Below, in pieces: positions 44,201 through 56,124 of a stretch of DNA of 64,000 bases. The translations under genes were made by a program, and so were the position numbers. Under the pieces are notes generated by a model that was not told the origin of the DNA, made no database searches, and saw nothing but the letters and a program-made list of their open reading frames with translations. This DNA comes from Prochilodus magdalenae (taxonomy: Eukaryota; Chordata; Actinopteri; Characiformes; Prochilodontidae). Every line of letters begins with the position of its first letter. The first letter of the stretch is position 1. The DNA is taken from assembly GCA_024036415.1 (NCBI GenBank), contig JAMWET010001371.1, forward strand, positions 81,001-145,000. Direction: 5' to 3'.

Positions 44201-44884
44201 ATGTGACGTTAATGTTGCTAATAGTGTAAAATGTAATTTATTTTCTCTGGCCTGTATGTACCACTCCGCCATTAATGGATTCAAACATTCAAGTACATTA
44301 ATAAAACCAATACTACTGTACAAATATCTCAGGTATCCGGCAGCATCATAAGCATATCGTGTATTAGCTGTCAGGTCAGGTAGAACTTACAGTCATTAAA
44401 GATTCAGAGGTCTGGTTCAAACACAGTCCTTCCAGTTTCTGTAAACTAACGTGCATCAGACCACTCTGCATGTCATTGTTTACATCTTAATGCTTTAATT
44501 AAGCACATGTTTAGAAAGACGTACATCATTTTATCTGAACAGTTTCCATTTAGTGGGTTTTGACTAATTTTGATCCTCCATATCCATACAGTTAATGCAG
44601 AGATATTTGCTGACTCTCAGATATGAACACTGTGATTATGGTTAATGGCTGATATTAAAGGAAATCTTCCGTTGCCTGCAGGTTCTGGACACGGCTGAGT
44701 AACAGAGGCTGCCCCTTCAGATGAGCTAATGCGCTAACGCTAACAGCAGTGCAGTGGTACATGGTGATGACTGGTGGGCTTCTACACAAGGTATTTACTC
44801 TCTGAGTGTTTATTATAAAACTAGTAAAAACAGAACTGAACTGTTTTAGATGTTGTTTTCTGTATTTCTTAAGTATACTTACCA
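44201..44884. other. unclassified stretch
   Basis: No repeat family or exon was recognised. Confidence 0.35.
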
Positions 44885-45560
44885 TTTGTACCACATCTCA
44901 CGCTTTGTGGCCACAACTTCCCAAACCTTACCACGTAACAATTGCAGCTACCTTGCTCCAAAGCCTTACTAAGTTGTGGCTAAGGCCTTTTCATGAATAA
45001 ACCACCTTAATCCCAGAACTTTCTAATTTGTGCTCACAACTTAATTACCACAGCTAACTCATTTACACATTTTATTCATTTGTGGCCCCAACTAAAGTAC
45101 CCACACTTTGCTCATTTGCAGCCATGACTTAACTAGTTCAACCTAACTTCCTCATTTCCACTCCTTACTAATTGGTGGCCACCGCTATCTATCTTGTTCC
45201 CATGTCTTACTATATTATGGCTGCAACTTAGTTATTTTATTCAAACATCTTAATGAATTTTGGCCACAAGTGAATGATGTCATTCCCATGTAGCAAGGCC
45301 AACACCACAACTTGTTTGACACCACATCTTTCTAAGCTGTCGCTTGGATTATCTTGTTCCCACACTTTAAAAAGTGGCTATAACTTTATTATCGCAACTT
45401 TCTTGCTACCAAAAATTTCCAAGCAGTGATTCAACACCTTACTATGTTTTGGCTTTAACCTAATGATGTCACTCCCACACTTTACAAAGTTGTGGCCACA
45501 ACTTACCTACTTGGTTCCCACTACTTGGCTATTTCCTGCTTACACCTCAATAAATCAGCT
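44885..45560. repeat. degenerate tandem repeat (TTGTGGCCACAACTTA / CTTGTTCCCACA)
   Basis: About a dozen diverged repeats of AAGTTGTGGCCACAACTTA alternate with TTATCTTGTTCCCACAC-like words, at irregular 35-80-bp spacing. TTGTGGCCACAA is itself palindromic. This is an old array in advanced decay. Confidence 0.75.
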
Positions 45561-46309
45561 ACGCATTAGAATCCTGTTTCCATGCAACCTTTCACTGAGG
45601 AATGTCACCAATAAAAATCCATGAACAAATAATTGAACACATATCCCTTCAGATATCAATATAAAGAGCTGACTTGTGTTCAAACCGCGCCCGCGTGCTA
45701 TTGACTAGCGAGCGGAAAACGATTTTGTGTTGATGACGAGTCTGAACAGGAAGCTTGCTGAGTTTCTAAAAGAAGCACTCGGCCTTTAAGCACAGCCTAA
45801 GCTTATGCAAATGCTGAATTACAGCAAGCTCTCATATCTCAGCAAGAATAAGCCTCGGCGACGGCAACCACGCCAACATCATTCCACTATATCACATCAT
45901 CATTTTCCTTCCCGAATCAAACACATACACACCAGCTCTATTTATCTCTGCTGCTAAAACAGCAGTCCCCGAGGACCGGCCCGCTCAAACACACACACAC
46001 ATGCGCAGACGCTGAGACTAATGTATTCGGCTTTAATTAAAGCGGGGTTGGAGGAAAGATGGAAATGGTGTGAACGAGAGTGAGGAAAGATCAGCGGAGA
46101 ATATTAACACTTGCTAAGGAACTTTTGCGTTATGCACAGCCTTATTAAATCACCACAGTCACCACACGAGACCGCGTCTGTTATAGCGCGGCATCTAAAG
46201 TCACAGTACATGCACAAACAGGATTAATGGAGTCTAAGCAGCAGTGAACCCTCAGGGCCTTCGGGGCTTTAAGTGAGGAGATTTCTTCTGTTCGTCGTTA
46301 TTAAACACA
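45561..46309. other. unrepeated stretch; candidate conserved non-coding sequence
   Basis: 45.68-46.25 kb is unrepeated with an octamer site (TTATGCAAATGCTGAATTAC near 45803) and GGCTTTAATTAAAGCGGG, a 10-bp palindromic core. Composition and motif content fit an enhancer; this is not proven. A short (CA)n lies at 45991-46001. Confidence 0.35.
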
Positions 46310-46778
46310 AGACACACCAATCAAGTCATCCAATCAGGATGCTGGTGTTTAAGGAGTATTCACTCACCCATCCAAATCATTGAATTCAGGGGTCCAATGA
46401 TGTCAGTGGCCACAGGGGTATAAAACCAAGCACCTGACCGAGAGAACGGGTCGCTCTCAGGAGCCCAGTGGATTCCAGCTGTGTGGAAACAGTTTGGGAA
46501 TGGCCCATTCCTGCTCCAACATGACTGTGCACCAAAGACATGGATGAGCGAGTTTGGTGTGGAAGAACTGGAAGACCTCAGCCCGATAAAACACCTATGG
46601 AATTAATTAGAGTGGAGACTGCGAGCCAGGCCTTCTCATTCAACAGGTCAAAAATTCCCATAAACACATTCCTAAAGCATTCCCAGAAGAGTGGAATAGC
46701 CGTGGGTTAAAAATGGGATGTACTCGAGTTCATATGGAGTGCATGTGGGAGCGAATACTTTCGGTAGTGTAGTGTAGA
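46310..46778 (+). mobile_element. internally deleted Tc1-like family B element
   Basis: The 5' region CCAATCAGGATGCTGGTGTT, TTGAATTCAGGGGTCCAATG and GGTATAAAACCAAGCACC leads to GGGTCGCTCTCAGGAGC (transposase start). It then jumps to GTGGAAACAGTTTGGGAATG and CTCCAACATGACTGTGCACC (second-aspartate block) and a decayed C terminus, ending GAGCGAATACTTTCGG and AGTGTAG. It has the same kind of deletion as the element at 58.0-61.7 kb, but the 42-bp segment is present only once. Confidence 0.9.
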
Positions 46779-47051
46779 TACCATACGGACTGAGTGGAAG
46801 GCCCAGTATGTTGGATGCACGACTGACATAATTAGAAACAGGCAGTGAAACCTACCAATCATGAGTTTTGAATTCCAGTGGGCGGAGCAATTATGAAATT
46901 AAAAACTTCAGTCTAGGCCGTCTAGAAGTTCTAGATAAGTCCCTAATGCGAGTATTAGCAGTAACCAGATTTCAGTTACTAGAAATGGAAACGAGATGCG
47001 GTTAAGAGATCTTTACTAGAGATGCCACAATCATCTCATCAGCTATCATTA

Positions 47052-47640
47052 AAAGAATAGCTGCACCCAGAAGGGAGTGTTTGGGACTGCAGTGTTGGGA
47101 AGGAAGATAAAGGTCACCGGGAACAATAAATGATAAACGATTGATATGATCAATATTAGTTGAGCTACACATACAGAAGTAGTGTCTCTCAGTATGGAGT
47201 CCGGCACATAGTTGTAGAGGGTCCTAATGGTGTCCTGTGATAATGCATCCCATGCCGCTTGAATATTCTCACACAGTTCCTGCACATTGTGCAATATGGG
47301 TGGAGGTGGAGTGACAGGTGACAACAAATGGTTCGTCTTGGTGCTGGGCACGGTGCCTCCACACACATTCTGAATCACTGGAGATGACCCGCTGCCATTC
47401 TAAGTCACTCCATGACAGTCTGGCACCACACCATTGTAGTCTTTGATGACGTTGACGTGGTGGTGGTGATGGCAGCTGTCGTAGCGGGCTGCATGCATGT
47501 AGTCCTGCGTGGTGCAGACGTCTGCATATAGTCCTGGCTCTAACAGGATGACTCATGGAGGACATCACTGCTCGCTGAATGTCTGCAGTCGTGGCTGTTG
47601 GGTCAGTCAGCAATAAGGGACGTCCTTGCTTTCATCACAT
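47052..47640 (-). mobile_element. Tc1-like family A, nearly complete 3' two-thirds
   Basis: Minus-strand frames encode ATTADIQRAVMSSMSHPV, RLQWCGARLSWSDLEWQRVI with decayed SDS, then VTPPPPILHNVQELCENIQ and AAWDALSQDTIRTLYN. The 3' terminus at the left edge is AAAAGAATAGCTGCACCCAG, matching the family inverted repeat. Frameshifts and loss of the middle catalytic region make it inactive. Confidence 0.9.
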
Positions 47641-47817
47641 TTTAATTAATTAGTGGAATTTTAATTAAAATATGGAAAGTCTTTTACAAGCTTCAAATGC
47701 TTCTTACTAGAACCTCTTTTTAGAAGCATTGTTTGATTGAAGTATTGACAGATAGATGTGTGTGCGACATACCAGATACCAGCCCAAACTGGAAAGCTGT
47801 CCATAAATTATACTAAC

Positions 47818-47912
47818 ATTATTGTTATTATTATTGTTGTTATTATTATTATTAGTAGTAGTAGTAGTAATAATAATAATAATTATTATTATTATTATAA
47901 TAGTGGTTAGTA
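47818..47912. repeat. ATT/TAG trinucleotide microsatellite
   Basis: (TTA)n, (TAG)n and (AAT)n runs joined in series; partly self-complementary. Confidence 0.97.
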
Positions 47913-48702
47913 GTAGTATGGTGTTATACCAGTGGAAAGCTTACTCGAGTCTTAGCATGAACACCTCTTTGAGTCTATTGAGTCTGCAAGGTGTATAAGG
48001 CGGTGACTTTTTGGGGTCAGTGAAGGTGTTACTGCAAAGCCGCAGAGCAATCATGAGCCTTTCACTGCAGCTTAAAGAGGATGGATGGCATTCCTAACAT
48101 CTGGCCTCTCTTGCATTATAAAACAGCGAAGCGAAACATGTGGACCTACTTGCAGAACATCACTGCCATCGAAATGGAAACTGAAAGTAAAAAAGAAAAG
48201 TACATTTTTATATAATGAAATCAGCAAAAATGCACTGTCTATGTATTTTTGCATATGACCATAACTGTAGGCCTGAGCTGCTCTTTACTGTAAATCTACA
48301 TTTGAAATACTCTGCGACACCTTAAACCACCAGTTAGTGCATCACATGGTTAGATAGCACACTGGCTAAAGCCTGAGATGTTGTTTCACAGTAAGTAGGT
48401 CTAAAGGATACTTAGTAAAACTACAGATGGTGGGGAAACACAAGCCGGGTGTTGTACAAAGCCTGTACTATCATTCCACCATCATCAGCATGCCCATGTG
48501 TAGGCCTAGCTTTAGTTAGGCAGGAAATCTGCTAGTACGAGCAGCAAGAAACTGTGTGGCTATAAAAGGAACATTTTTAGGGGGCTGTTTCTGGCAGTCA
48601 TGCATACCTGAAATGCAATAAATCTTATTAATTCATTTATTTATTTAGCATACATTAATGCAAATTCATGCACAACTGGTGCATTGCATTTTCCCTGCGT
48701 GT
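47913..48702. other. unrepeated stretch, no gene recognised
   Basis: 47.95-48.25 kb is unrepeated and could be conserved non-coding. No repeat or exon was recognised. Confidence 0.3.
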
Positions 48703-48797
48703 AATGAAGCAACCCTTTGTGAATTTAGAGGTTGGATACATCCCTCTGCAGAAGACTTCAACATCATCAGTTCATAACAAGCAGGCAAATAAATCAT
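48703..48797 (+). repeat. ancient dispersed sequence E, copy 2
   Basis: CCTTTGTGAATTTAGAGGTT, GGATACATCCCTCTGCAGAA and AAGCAGGCAAATAAATCAT correspond base by base over most of their length to 40.05-40.15 kb. Confidence 0.65.
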
Positions 48798-49227
48798 ATA
48801 TATATTTTTTGCCATGTTGATTAACCTGCAGTAGAAAGAACCTGCCTACAGTCTACAGATCATTTCAGACTTTTGCAAGCCAACAATTCATTCAAGAGCA
48901 GCTCGGATTGAAAACATTACTGAGTCAGGAGAAAACCAAACACGGTGAAATAGGGCGAGTCGGCCTGTAAAGCCTGAAACAACCGTTTTTAAAAAAGAGC
49001 GGTGTTTTCAAATCAGTCATACATCTTTACACTTTAAGGCCACAGACAGAAGGTCAAAAAGAAGGTCAGTTTTTAGGCCTTACAGAATCAATATTATACT
49101 AACAAAGATAAGCCTGTTTTCCTTACACAGGCTTAACATAGACGCCTTTAGCATAAAGAAACAGTCGGACAGTTTGGTAACCCATGTTTTTAAAACAAAA
49201 CTTTATTTTGTTGTATAAAGTTACACA
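48798..49227. other. unclassified stretch
   Basis: No repeat or exon was recognised. Confidence 0.35.
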
Positions 49228-49440
49228 ATTCTGTTCATCCAAAGATGTACTTGTTGCTTGCTTCTTCTATGGATGTGAACAGTAAAGGCGTATCTATGAA
49301 AAGACTCAATGACCCCTATGCATAACGTACCTCTGCCGATTGGTAGAGATGGCGCAATCAGTTTGGGTTAAGTTCAACACCTTCTTCATTAAGATATAGT
49401 GACTTAAAATGTGCTCTACCATACAGTTGGGGTAAATGTT
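49228..49440 (-). repeat. dispersed repeat I, copy 1
   Basis: Reverse complement of 54.66-54.86 kb: shared words include TACCAATCGG, GAAGAAGGTGTTGAACTTAA and AAGCAAGCAACAA/CAAT. About 200 bp, class unknown. Confidence 0.75.
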
Positions 49441-51324
49441 AAAGGTGTAGTTGGTTGTAAGTCCCATGTAGCTGTTTTTGGAGTGACTTGCACAAGTGGG
49501 CTGAGCCATCATGAGCCCAAGTACAGTCTCCCTAGAGTTAGAGAATGGATCCTAGAAATGTAACTTCACTAAACTCTGTAACATAATGTTCACAGACATG
49601 ATCATCAGTGTACAGTAATATGAATGGTAATTGTCTAATTGAAGCTAAGTAGGTAAGTTATGACATTGAAGCTATGAGATATTCAGATGTACACCTGTTC
49701 ATATATCCAATTGTTCAATAATCCCTAATGGCCAAAAGACAATATTTGATGGTTGAATTGTTGTAAAGGATAAATTGGATTATATATTATTATATAATAA
49801 TAAAGTTTGGGCATCCCTGGTCAGCTTCCATGTTTTTTTGGCTTTCAAAGAGAACATAAGTGAAGATGTCCTCTACAGAGGACATGCTTTCATCCAGTTG
49901 CTGTTTATTTGCTGAATTTAACATACTGGAGGAAAATGAAATCTGAAACGTGGCCGGTATAAAAGGTATAGCACGTTATAAATTTCATGTTTTATTTTTC
50001 CAATATGTTCAAATTTCTATTTTTAACATTTGAAGCAGAAATGACCTTTCTAAGTTCCCTGCTGGGGATGCGTTCAATTATTTCCTTTTCAACAAAACAT
50101 GAAATTGACCATGCAGTGTTCAAACCTCTCCTCATGGCTGTGCTTTTCTTGACTCGGCATCGCAGATATATTATAAGGCTTTATGAGCCGTTGTAAAACA
50201 TCATTTCATCACTTGAGCAAAGTGTAAACCTTGCACTTTCTCCTGCTCTCGTTTCATGATCAACTTTGCTTGCCAGGTGCAAAAATAGCTCCACGCCGAA
50301 ACAAGATGTGCAAATTTATGCAGCTCTCGCGACGTTGGCAAGAAAACAGAATTGACACTTTCTCTGTGACGGAGTTCAGAACTGATCTAGAATATGTTCA
50401 GTCTTTCTCCGCACTCTCTCTCACTCTCTCTCACACTCGTTCTTCCACATACAGACGACAACAAACACAATGACATGTACAATAACAAACACAGTTGACT
50501 GTGGGACGTCATAGACATATGTTTATGGGTCAACTACCTACAACTGGCTCAATACAATACACAATAAAGCACATTCTTTTATCAGTAACACCTCCAAAAG
50601 TCTGGTGTCAGGTGGTATAACTGTCCAAACGTATTTTAGATTAGGTCAACTGTTAGCAGTGATATAGTAGTCATATAAGATTTATAATCAAATAGTTTGA
50701 TATTATTTATATTCAAACTTTTAACATGAGAACAAGTACTTGGTAAGTCACTAATGTAAAGTAATATCAAGCACACAGTGCATACCAGTGTACATATGCT
50801 ACCGTGCAGACATTTGGAACCAGTGTTCAGAAGTTTTAAATAATTGTTTTTAATAATATAAAGCCAACTTGCATAAAATTTAAAAATTTTGTTAAGTAAT
50901 TACAAAAGCAGAGTGAGTTTCATTCAGACATTCAACTCAGACCTCGCTACTAATCTCATAAGAACAGTTATAGGCTATTCTGTATATTCCATATGGCATG
51001 TAGTAGCAATTTTGAGAAATAAGGCAACTTCAAAAGCTATACTTAAATGTCTAAATAAAAAGATTTATTAATTGAAAAAAAATGCTCGTTGAAAGATGTC
51101 TTATTCAGTAAATAGATTACGCACATGTATGGCTATACAAATTAACTGGGGGGTTATGTAAATACATTTATTCCAAAAAATTATTCCAAACAATATTAGC
51201 TTAATAAGGATATGGCTTTCATGTGTTCAGCATTATGGTCTAGCGAGGTAAACCTTTTTTATAAACACTCTTTATAATATAATAAGTGCTTTAATAAATG
51301 ACATTACAAAAGACATTAAGACCA
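49441..51324. other. AT-rich unrepeated stretch, no gene recognised
   Basis: 50.22-50.46 kb is a more balanced, unrepeated block with TGTGCAAATTTATGCAGC and a CT-rich run (50411-50433). The rest is AT-rich without recognisable repeats or exons. Confidence 0.3.
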
Positions 51325-51645
51325 AGAAAACGTTTAGAGAGACCTGACTGTAGAATTAATAATCAAACAGGGGGATCTAGGACTCTCATGTGCTGGTGTG
51401 CCGTTCTACTATGCAGCGACACCTTCACAAATATGACCTTCAATATGACCTTCATGGACTCATCAGAAAAAAAAACTTGTCTGACTCCTGCGATAGGATA
51501 ATGATCCTAAACACACCACAAAGCACACAGTGACTACCTAAAAAAAATTTGCCTTCACAGTCCCTCAAGCTAAACTTACATTTATAGACCTCGTCCATGT
51601 AGTGCATGAAAGACGACTCGAGAATCTCACAGGACTAACAGCCTT
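51325..51645 (+). mobile_element. decayed Tc1-like transposase fragment
   Basis: CATGTGCTGGTGTGCCGTTC (decayed catalytic-domain strand), GACTCCTGCGATAGGATAATGATCCTAAACACACC ('DNDP.HT'-type region reading RIMILNTP) and TTCACAGTCCCTCAAGC (PSQS-like) appear in the order expected for a Tc1 catalytic domain. Heavily mutated. Confidence 0.55.
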
Positions 51646-51949
51646 CTGAATAGAGGAAAGATGGAAAAAGAAAAACTAAAATATTAAAGAAATTATTCAT
51701 TTTTAACTTTAAGCCTCGAAATCAGGACATGCTCCAAATCTTTTACACGCTTGATTTTTCACAGTAACAGATGATTTTTTTTTTATTTTGAAAGACTGGT
51801 TTGTCACAGAGCCATATCAAGTCTCAAGACTTGGAAATACACTTACTGGCCAAAAATGTCCAGATGAGTAGTGAATACAGTAGCACTCAGTAGTGCACTC
51901 ACTTAGCAACAGAATCTGGTCCTCTGGAACAGCTGCACATGGGCCTAAG

Positions 51950-52262
51950 GCAGTGGTTCTCAACCCAAGCCCTAAAGAGCTGGCTTCCTACAAAGTCTAG
52001 CTCCAATCACAATTTGCCACTCCTCCAGCCGATCCACCTATCCCCATGGCCCTGATTGGCTGGATCGTTTACAATAGAGTTAGGAAAGTGGCAGGGCAGC
52101 TTATTGGATGGAGGTTGGAACTAATCAGTGCAGGACAAGGCTCTCTTAAGTACTAGGGTTGGCCAGCCTTCCCAATGCCGAGCCAACTGGGGTTTTAAAG
52201 CATCCAGAAGTGGGCTGTGAGCAGAGGAACTGCATTCGCTGGAGTGATGGAGCCCCAGTCAG
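51950..52262 (+). repeat. dispersed repeat J, copy 1
   Basis: GGCAGTGGTTCTCAACCCAA, CTGATTGGCTGGAT, AAAGTGGCAGGGCAGCTTAT, TGGATGGAGGTTGGAACTAA and GGAGTGATGGAGCCCCAGTC. A second copy lies at 53.34-53.67 kb and a fragment at 54.19 kb. Confidence 0.75.
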
Positions 52263-52265
52263 TAG

Positions 52266-52269
52266 CTTA

Positions 52270-52320
<51 letters not shown>

Positions 52321-52328
52321 TATATGTT
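52266..52328. repeat. TA microsatellite
   Basis: (TA)n of about 30 units with few interruptions, at the right edge of repeat J. Confidence 0.98.
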
Positions 52329-53340
52329 TATATATTACATCATCATCAAGTGATTCCAAAATGGTGAAAGAATTATTGGGAGTTCTGTAAGGACTCCCTT
52401 TCAGATGGTTTTACTGACGATGGATTCCTGCTAGTACATGGTCCTGTCGAGGATACAGAGGTGGATAGACTGTCTGGGACTGAAGTTCTAGCGTGTCTAG
52501 TGTATATATAAATGTGTCTGCTGGCCTGCGTGCTGCTGCGATGTCCTGTTTCTAATTGGAGTTTATTGTGGCACTGTCTGCATGGCAGGTGGACCAGGTT
52601 GTTTTATAATGTGGACAGTCTTGAATACCATAAGTGTGTGAATGAAAGGCTGTGCTGGGTAGCGCGGCCTAACGCCAGCATCCACAGTCACCATGGAGAC
52701 CGTCTCCATGGACTAAGAGGTCCCTCTGAACCATTTGTGTTTCGCACAGGCCTCAGCGCTTCTGTGGAGCATCATGTGACGGATATCATTGCGATGATTC
52801 CTCTGTTGCTCTCTCCGTCAGTCAGATGAAGAGGACGGGAGATGGATTGGCACTACAGCAGATTCTCCCCCTGGTGTTTCCAATCACTGCCAGGCGCAAA
52901 TTTACTCTGTTGATGTGTATGTGCGTCGTGGTTTGCTGGACTGGGCAAACTCGGTCCAGTTATGTGCCACTAAGCGCCCCCACATTCCACAAAGGCAGTT
53001 ACTCAGTCATCTCTGCACACTTTTATGCACTGTATTTGTGACTTCAAAGCTTTTGATCATTCAAAGCCTTTCGGTTTGTTCTCTAGCTGCTTATAAAGTC
53101 CGCATAGAGTTGCGTTATGGGACTCGACTGTTCGGCTGAGTCACTGGGGGCCTGTTTTGTTTGTCAGACCCCTTTGCCTTACTCGCCTTTGAAATGCTAA
53201 TTCTGCAGCCCAGTGGTAGCCCCCACAGCAGCCAGTGCATCCTTCGCTACCATGCTAATTGTCCATTTGCTCTCATATGTAGACACTATTAAGACATCAT
53301 TCAGAAAAGCTGAGAAAACATATAAAGGGTTTAGTATTCA
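52329..53340. other. unrepeated, fairly GC-balanced stretch
   Basis: No repeat family was recognised. Frames at 52512-52829 (105 codons), 52826-53041 and 52915-53139 overlap and share no domain with any family I know; their splice context is poor, so they are not called. The region may be regulatory (see the palindrome at 52.69 kb). Confidence 0.3.
52687..52711. promoter_or_regulatory. X-box-like palindrome (candidate RFX site)
   Basis: GTCACCATGGAGAC overlaps a 21-bp palindrome at 52691-52711 (10-bp arms CCATGGAGAC / GTCTCCATGG around one C). Tandem CCATGG half-sites with GTC/GAC flanks resemble the X-box bound by RFX factors. Motif match only. Confidence 0.3.
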
Positions 53341-53670
53341 CCGTTCAGTTGGGCCCTGGTTCTTCTACACATTATCATGAACTGAGACCATTCCCAGGGC
53401 TCTGATTGGCTGAATCAAAAAAAAAGAGGCAAGGCAGCCTTGCCACACCTCCTCCAGCTGATCAACTTCTTCCCAGGCCTCTGAGGGGCTGGATAAAAAA
53501 GTGGCAGGCAAGCATATTGGATTGAGGTTAAGATCTAAGGTAGATCTCCAAGACTGGGGCTGAGGACTACTGACCTACGTTAACCATGTCTAATGCCAAG
53601 TGCACTGGGCTGGGGGAAGTGGAGCTGCAGTCTCTGGAGGGATGGAGCTCCAGCCAGTAGCTTTACTAGT
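53341..53670 (+). repeat. dispersed repeat J, copy 2
   Basis: CTGATTGGCTGAATC, CCTCCTCCAGCTGATCAAC, AAGTGGCAGGCAAGCATATT, GATTGAGGTTAAGATCTAAG and GGAGGGATGGAGCTCCAGCC parallel copy 1, with an extra partial duplication near 53.38-53.45 kb. Confidence 0.75.
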
Positions 53671-54189
53671 AAAAGCTATATTACAAGACTTAGCAAGCAT
53701 TCCAGTCCTAACTAGTTGCGGTTAGCTAGCTGGCTAGCGTACAGTTGGTTTCCATGTGTCCAGTTTATTGATATGAACATTTCTGAGATACTGTAGAGCA
53801 TGCTAATACAGAGTAAGAAACTCGAAAAAAGGGACAACCTCTCAAAGTAAACCATTATCAATCGTTTTACATTTTAGAGCTTAGCAAAAAGTTTAAAACC
53901 TGCACACTGTTAACACATTACTGTAGATATCGTTTCTATAGTTTAACATGTGACCCTGTGATTGGCTACATTAATGTCTTACAGCTAACTGCAGGCCTTG
54001 GATCTGAAAAACCTGTATCCACAACCCTGAGTTGTCCTCAACTCAACTTTGTATCAATCAGTACAGTCCCCCAGAGCCAGGGATACAGGAACACAGTAGA
54101 CTAAACCATCCTAACCCTGTTATATTTAACTTTGAACGGCTACAGATCACAGAGATATGAGGAAAACACTATACGGTTTGAAGTAGGTA
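53671..54189. other. unclassified stretch
   Basis: GTTAGCTAGCTGGCTAGC near 53.73 kb is a short self-complementary run. Nothing else was recognised. Confidence 0.35.
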
Positions 54190-54285
54190 ATACAGTTTGC
54201 CTCAACCTCTTCCCAAGTCCCTGCCTGGGTGGATGAAAAAGACAGAGGGCAGCTTATTGGATAAAGGCTGGAACTAAACTTTACT
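54190..54285 (+). repeat. dispersed repeat J, fragment
   Basis: CTCAACCTCTTCCCAAGTCC, GAGGGCAGCTTATTGGATAA and AGGCTGGAACTAAAC match the middle of the other copies. Confidence 0.6.
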
Positions 54286-54659
54286 TTTGATCACCTTTAT
54301 ATAGATCAATACGCCCGTCCAGAGCCAGAGATACAGGGACACAGCAGAGACTACACTATCCTAATCCACTTCTAGTTAATACGGAGCATATGAGGAAAGT
54401 TCGGTTCATTTAGTCTGGAGGTTAATACTGAGGCTGTTCTGGTACACCTTAAATGATGCAGCAGTTACCAAAACTGATCCATTTGGAATCGACTCCCTGT
54501 GACTGCCTTACTTAGGGAATGATTTGATCTGGTTTGGTCAACAAGCATATCCTGGAGAATGAGATAGGGAAATTTTGTAAAAGTAGAAATCGGGTCAGTT
54601 ACAGTTTACAGAAAATGAGTTGATTTGGGAATGGGCATATTAACCCTTTTACATTCTCC
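54286..54659. other. unclassified stretch
   Basis: No repeat or exon was recognised. Confidence 0.35.
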
Positions 54660-54860
54660 TCAACTGTTTGGTAGAGCGCCTTTTTGGGTGACTGTATCTT
54701 CATGAAGAAGGTGTTGAACTTAACTCAACCTGAATGTGCCATCTTTACCAATCGGTATGTTAGGCAAAAAATATCCACTAGAGGTCACTAAGTCTTTCAA
54801 TAGATACGACTTTACTGTTTTCATCCATAGAGGAAGCAAGCAACCAATACATCACTCCAC
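54660..54860 (+). repeat. dispersed repeat I, copy 2
   Basis: TGTTTGGTAGAGCGCC, GAAGAAGGTGTTGAACTTAA, TGCCATCTTTACCAATCGG, CTTTACTGTTTTCATCCATA and GAAGCAAGCAACCAATACAT: the inverse of 49.23-49.44 kb. Confidence 0.75.
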
Positions 54861-55730
54861 ACATGTGGATTGTTCTTGATGAAGCTTGTGAAGGTGAGCT
54901 TATTTGTTCAGCATACTTTAGTTTACAAGGTTTGATGAACTGAATTGTGAATCTTTAGCAAGAAATAGTAGTCTAGTAAGGGCAAAGTCATTTTTGCGTT
55001 ACCGAACGATCTAAATGATTTCATTATGCTAAAGGTGTCTATGCTAATGGAATTAAAATTCACTATTTGTTTTGTTATTAATGCCCTAAAAAAATAAAAC
55101 TGCAAACAAAAAAAATCCAGAAGTAAGACAGGCAAAAGTTTAGCATCAACTATGTAAGCAATAAAATGGTAGTTACTTCTCTTAGTAGAGATTTCAACAA
55201 TGTCTGCCTCAGATTCTCCTAAACAAAAATATCCTGCTTCAAAATTAAATTAGAGGTGTTTTTTTTAAAGATATACTTTTACTTTTTGTTTGTACATTAA
55301 TTCCATTTTAGAGCAGATTTGAAATAGATTTTAGAGCATGTAAATTATTATTTCACCTTTACCTGAGCATGCTTTTACTGGATTACTAGAACTTTTACTT
55401 ATTGTAAAGTCTTTCTATTTGTCCCATTGTTACTGGCTTGGCCTTTCTCCAGTAACTCGTTCACACAGCATCCAAAGATAAAGATGTATCTCCATTTTTG
55501 TAGATTTTGACTTTTAATTGAACACAATTATTTATTTCATATAATGAATGGACCAACAGAACCGCGGCGCCCCCACCCTTGCTTTTTCCAACTTTACAGA
55601 GGTCTTCTGAGAACACCAGCCTACTTCACAGTTAATTCATTAGGTAGGAAATGGTTGCTTGACATTTCTATCATAATGATTCACCTGCTGGCCTGCTGGT
55701 GGTTTGCGCTCCCCTTATCTGTGTCCCTCG
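54861..55730. other. AT-rich unrepeated stretch
   Basis: No repeat family or exon was recognised. Confidence 0.35.
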
Positions 55731-55731
55731 G

Positions 55732-55768
<37 letters not shown>
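55731..55768. repeat. CT microsatellite
   Basis: (TC)n of about 16-17 units. Confidence 0.97.
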
Positions 55769-55771
<3 letters not shown>

Positions 55772-55938
55772 AAATCTCCTCCTTCTGGAAGGCATGGTCT
55801 GCTGTAAGCACTCAGAATTAACACTACATTAAAAGGAATGCATTACATTTTAACCTGTTTCAAGTTATCATCTCATAACCAATTAAAAGATGACTTCTAT
55901 CAGCTGCAACTGAATGAAGCCTGTTCATAGATATCGGC

Positions 55939-56052
55939 TTATTTATATATATATATATATATGTATATATGCTTATATAAGCTATATATACACTTATAAG
56001 CAGATATAATCATATTATATATGATTATAATCATATATAACCTCACACACAC

Positions 56053-56087
<35 letters not shown>

Positions 56088-56088
56088 T
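55939..56088. repeat. AT-rich low-complexity block
   Basis: Several (TA)n runs separated by TATAAGC and AATCATATTATATATGATT palindromic words. Confidence 0.9.
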
Positions 56089-56124
56089 GCATAATTCACC
56101 AGACAAAAATGAGTCAAATGAAAT

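Noticed and set aside
52512..53139. Three overlapping plus-strand frames as exons
   Set aside because: No domain recognised and no consistent splice phase; kept as unclassified.
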